From Prevotellaceae bacterium UBA6974 (GTDB taxonomy: Bacteria > Bacteroidota > Bacteroidia > Bacteroidales > Bacteroidaceae): 17,735 nucleotides of DNA. Under the pieces are notes generated by a model. It made no database searches. It was not told the origin of the DNA and worked only from the letters and a program-made list of their open reading frames with translations. The DNA is taken from contig DJYQ01000035.1 in assembly GCA_002450165.1 (NCBI GenBank), forward strand, positions 1,779 through 19,513. Direction: 5' to 3'. Each line of letters starts with the position of its first letter. The stretch's first letter is position 1. Of this stretch, positions 14,868-17,735 are shown in pieces. Made by a program: the position numbers and the translations under genes.

Positions 14868-16457
14868 ATGTTTAGGCATATTCTCATATTGACAAGCATC
14901 CTGCTAATATCCCCGGGGATGTTAGCAGATGAGGACCTGCCCGTCATAGAGGTCAGGGCCGACAGGACTATGATATACCCCCAACGCATGGAACTGACGG
15001 GCGAAGAGACCCTGATGGATATCCTGCAGATGTTTCCCGAACTGATGATTGCCGGTTACGAAGATGTCCTGGCGGGCTATAACCTGCGCATAGACAACTG
15101 TCCTTTCAATGGTGATACAAGACTGATTATCAACCAAATGAAAGCCCGGGATATTGAACAGATACACATCTGTGATAACGCCGGAGTGGCAAAAGGAGTT
15201 GTCGGGATGAACAAGGTCCTGGACATTAACATGAAAATGCCAGATACACTTAAAGGCTTTGTCGAAGGACAGGGAGACTTTGGCAGCGAAATGGCAGGCA
15301 TAGCAACCGTCAATGCACTGTACGGTAGCAAAAGTACAGACCTCTATGCCAATGCCTCGTACCGTCACCAGTCGGGCAACAGCCAGTACCTGACGCTCCA
15401 CATGACCAACAGGTTTAATAGGAGGAACAGGCTGCTGACCTATTTCACACAGCAATATCTCAATGTAATGTCCTTAGCCTCGCGCAAAATCATGGGCAGA
15501 GCCAGATATTACCACACCTTCAACGACCGGGGTACTGAGCTGCTCCTGGTCGGTTCGTACCAATATGCCAGCGATCCCCTCCTGTCCAACAAGTTGCCAA
15601 TGTATATCGTCGAACTCAACACTCCCCTGTTCTGCAAGCAGCTGTCCATGCTGGTGGGTGCCGAGGGCGATTTCCTCATGACCCGTGAAAAGGACAGCCG
15701 CCGCAGTTGGAACGCCTTCAACCAAGACGTCTATCTCCAGTTCACCCTGTCCCTGCCAAAATGGAAGATGACTGTCGGTAACCGACTGATAATATTCAAC
15801 TACAAGGTGATGGAAGATGCCCGCAGCCAGAGATACACCGACATCCGCGACAACGTAAATGCATGCGTCATATATACCCCCGACAAGCGAAATCAGATAC
15901 AGCTGGGCTATTACCGCAAATACTATGACCCGCTCCACACAGTCCTGTTTATGGAAGCCGTCTCACTCTCCGACTGGGAATGGGCTATCACCAAGGGAGA
16001 GCTGGAAGAGCGCGATATCAACCAGGTGAAACTGGGCTATGCATACAGCAGGAAGAAACTCACCGTGCAGGCGGATGCCAGCTACTATGCCATAGAGGGA
16101 AGCGAAAACTTTACCGAACTGGCAGCATCAGCCAGCTGGAAGACAAACAGGATAAGCCTGACAGGCGGTACAAACCTGTATATAGCCAAGAGCGGGACCT
16201 ATGCCGCATTCCGTATTGCACCCACCGCATACCTGCCCCATGACTGGCAGATAGGAATGCAAATGGTCTACTATACCGCCAATTCGCCCAAACGCACGGC
16301 TACCGGCGTACCCGTTTACGGTTGCCTGTCCATTAACAAGCAGTTTGGCAGGAAATGGAACATTGGCATAGACTGGCACGACATGATTGATGCATTATGC
16401 AGCGATGCCAGGGTAAACAGACACGCAGCCAATATCAAGCTACAATACAGATTCTGA
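14868..16457 (+). CDS. Outer-membrane beta-barrel protein with TonB-plug-like N-terminus
   Basis: The 529-residue protein has a signal peptide with likely cleavage after GMLA (residue 20). Residues about 25-125 resemble a TonB-receptor plug: TGEETLMDILQMFPELMIAG, then LRIDNCPFNGDTRLIINQM, IEQIHICDNAGVAKGVVG and VLDINMKMP. From about 130 to the end there are alternating amphipathic strands rich in Tyr, and it finishes KLQYRF with the terminal Phe of outer-membrane barrels. At about 400 residues the barrel is shorter than the 22-strand barrel of usual TonB-dependent transporters, and no N-terminal carboxypeptidase-like domain is present. It lies three bases after the phosphatase gene, so it is certainly co-transcribed with the signalling genes. 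It might take part in signal input or glucan uptake; function unknown. Confidence 0.7.
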   Translation: MFRHILILTSILLISPGMLADEDLPVIEVRADRTMIYPQRMELTGEETLMDILQMFPELMIAGYEDVLAGYNLRIDNCPFNGDTRLIINQMKARDIEQIHICDNAGVAKGVVGMNKVLDINMKMPDTLKGFVEGQGDFGSEMAGIATVNALYGSKSTDLYANASYRHQSGNSQYLTLHMTNRFNRRNRLLTYFTQQYLNVMSLASRKIMGRARYYHTFNDRGTELLLVGSYQYASDPLLSNKLPMYIVELNTPLFCKQLSMLVGAEGDFLMTREKDSRRSWNAFNQDVYLQFTLSLPKWKMTVGNRLIIFNYKVMEDARSQRYTDIRDNVNACVIYTPDKRNQIQLGYYRKYYDPLHTVLFMEAVSLSDWEWAITKGELEERDINQVKLGYAYSRKKLTVQADASYYAIEGSENFTELAASASWKTNRISLTGGTNLYIAKSGTYAAFRIAPTAYLPHDWQIGMQMVYYTANSPKRTATGVPVYGCLSINKQFGRKWNIGIDWHDMIDALCSDARVNRHAANIKLQYRF

Positions 16458-16475
16458 ACATAAAACGACTATAAT

Positions 16476-17735
16476 ATGACAACTATAGGACTTGACATGA
16501 TACAAACAGCCGGCATAGGTTCCCTGGCTCTGTTTGTCGGTATGACATTAACCCGTAAGGTATCATTTCTGCAGAAATTCTGCATACCCTCACCCGTAAG
16601 CGGTGGCATAATATTCTCGTTGCTCACTCTCGCATTGTACACATGGTTCCATATCGAAGTATCCTTCGACAAGACACTGATGGATGTCTTTATGCTGGCA
16701 TTCTTTACCTGCGTCGGATTCCAGAGTGACCTGAAAGTATTGAAACAAGGCGGCAAGCTTTTAGTAATCATGATTTCCCTGCTGATAGTAATGATAGCCA
16801 TGCAGAACCTAATGCCAATGGGTATCACCCGCCTCATGGATGTCGATCCCCTTGTAGGCATGGCTACCGGCAGTATATCAATGACAGGCGGACATGGTAC
16901 GGCAGGAGGTTTTGCAAGCGTCCTGGAAGGAATGGGACTGAATGGCGCAGGAACAATCGGAATGGCAGCCGCAACCTTTGGACTGATTGCAGGCTCCATG
17001 CTTGGTGGTCCGCTGGCAGAGAGGATAATCCGCACAAAACTGACAGACGAACAAATGCAGCCAAAAGAAGAATACATTGACCCCGCAATGGCAGGTATCG
17101 AGAGTGACGAAGCCTCGCCCTCAGGCCGTGCAAAGCGAGTCAGTACCAACGAGCACGAATTCCAACAATACGCAAAAGCAGCCTATTGCATTCTGCTGAC
17201 CATGGGAGGCGGAACCCTGCTTAGCTGGCTGTTCGCAAAGACAGGCATCACCTTCCCTACTTATTTCGGAGCACTGATTCTTGCAGCCATAGCACGCAAC
17301 ATAATGGGATTCATCTGTTACAAGGAAAACGGCCATAAGGTAAGTGCCGACAAACTTCTCGACATGGAACGCATCGTCAGCGTAGGCAACATCTGTCTGT
17401 CCCTTTTCCTCGGCATGGCAATGATATCACTCAAACTATGGGAACTGCAGACCCTGGCACTCCCACTCATCATCATCCTGATATCACAGGTACTCATGAT
17501 GGCACTGTTCGCATACTTTGTAGCATTCCCACTATTAGGACACGATTACGATGCAGCAGTCCTGTGCTCAGGTATTTGCGGATTCGGTCTTGGTGCGACT
17601 CCCAACGCAATGGCAAACATGAGTGCCGTATGCTACAAATACCGCTATACAGTCAAGCCTTTCCTTATAGTACCGATTATAGGAGCCATGTTTGCCGACC
17701 TGATAAATACGGCAATGATAACATTCTTCCTAAAT
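16476..17735 (+). CDS. gltS: Sodium/glutamate symporter, GltS family (3' end beyond window)
   Basis: The frame runs from the ATG at 16476 to the last base with no stop, giving 420 residues, so the gene is cut by the window end but probably nearly complete. It is a polytopic membrane protein with two inverted halves. Each half carries the glycine-rich reentrant-loop motif of the ESS/GltS family: SMTGGHGTAGG (about 135-145) and GFGLGATPNAMANM (369-382). A charged cytoplasmic loop (about 185-232, rich in Glu, Lys and Ser) separates the halves, as in known members. The family imports glutamate with sodium. It is 18 bases after the beta-barrel gene and thus probably in the same transcript, although a functional link with glucan metabolism is not evident. 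Confidence 0.88.
   Translation, partial: MTTIGLDMIQTAGIGSLALFVGMTLTRKVSFLQKFCIPSPVSGGIIFSLLTLALYTWFHIEVSFDKTLMDVFMLAFFTCVGFQSDLKVLKQGGKLLVIMISLLIVMIAMQNLMPMGITRLMDVDPLVGMATGSISMTGGHGTAGGFASVLEGMGLNGAGTIGMAAATFGLIAGSMLGGPLAERIIRTKLTDEQMQPKEEYIDPAMAGIESDEASPSGRAKRVSTNEHEFQQYAKAAYCILLTMGGGTLLSWLFAKTGITFPTYFGALILAAIARNIMGFICYKENGHKVSADKLLDMERIVSVGNICLSLFLGMAMISLKLWELQTLALPLIIILISQVLMMALFAYFVAFPLLGHDYDAAVLCSGICGFGLGATPNAMANMSAVCYKYRYTVKPFLIVPIIGAMFADLINTAMITFFLN

Noticed and set aside
16469..17149. Minus-strand open frame of 226 codons opposite gltS
   Set aside because: The plus strand encodes a GltS protein with both family motifs; the antisense product is Pro/Ser/Ile-rich and unrecognisable.

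Overview
The window looks like a chromosomal segment of a gut-type Bacteroidota, most likely order Bacteroidales (Bacteroides/Prevotella-like). The grounds are protein-level: two copies of a C-terminal tail typical of secreted Bacteroidales proteins, a membrane-embedded AraC-type regulator, a phosphofructokinase carrying GGNGS instead of GGDGS, starts without clear Shine-Dalgarno sequences, and possible TAnnTTTG promoter elements. No RNA gene, insertion sequence or CRISPR array is visible.

Left part (1-765, minus strand): an L-rhamnose mutarotase gene lies between two decayed reading frames. Each decayed frame keeps a signal peptide and a Bacteroidales C-terminal tail, has lost the body between them, and carries a frame break. 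A roughly 400-base AT-rich divergent region (766-1170) separates this from the plus-strand genes.

Middle part (1171-7968): a complete tripartite efflux system with its probable regulator. The order is a membrane-anchored AraC-type regulator, a lipoprotein periplasmic adaptor, an RND pump and a TolC-like outer-membrane channel. An 8-bp inverted repeat lies between pump and channel genes.

Right part (7999-17735): 6-phosphofructokinase, a cytoplasmic GH13 enzyme, a STAS-domain anti-sigma-factor antagonist, a GlgX/isoamylase-type debranching enzyme, an RsbW-like serine kinase, a membrane-bound SpoIIE-type phosphatase with an extracytoplasmic sensor domain, a small TonB-plug-like outer-membrane beta-barrel protein, and a GltS-type sodium/glutamate symporter that runs off the window. 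Spacing is tight throughout (overlaps of 4, 8 and 4 nt, gaps of 3 to 42 nt), so this is probably one operon or a few nested ones.

The most notable feature is a full partner-switching set (antagonist, kinase, phosphatase) interleaved with alpha-glucan and glycolytic genes, with no sigma factor nearby. My inference is that a periplasmic signal sensed by the phosphatase sets the phosphorylation state of the STAS protein, and that the unknown output bears on storage-glucan breakdown or glycolysis.
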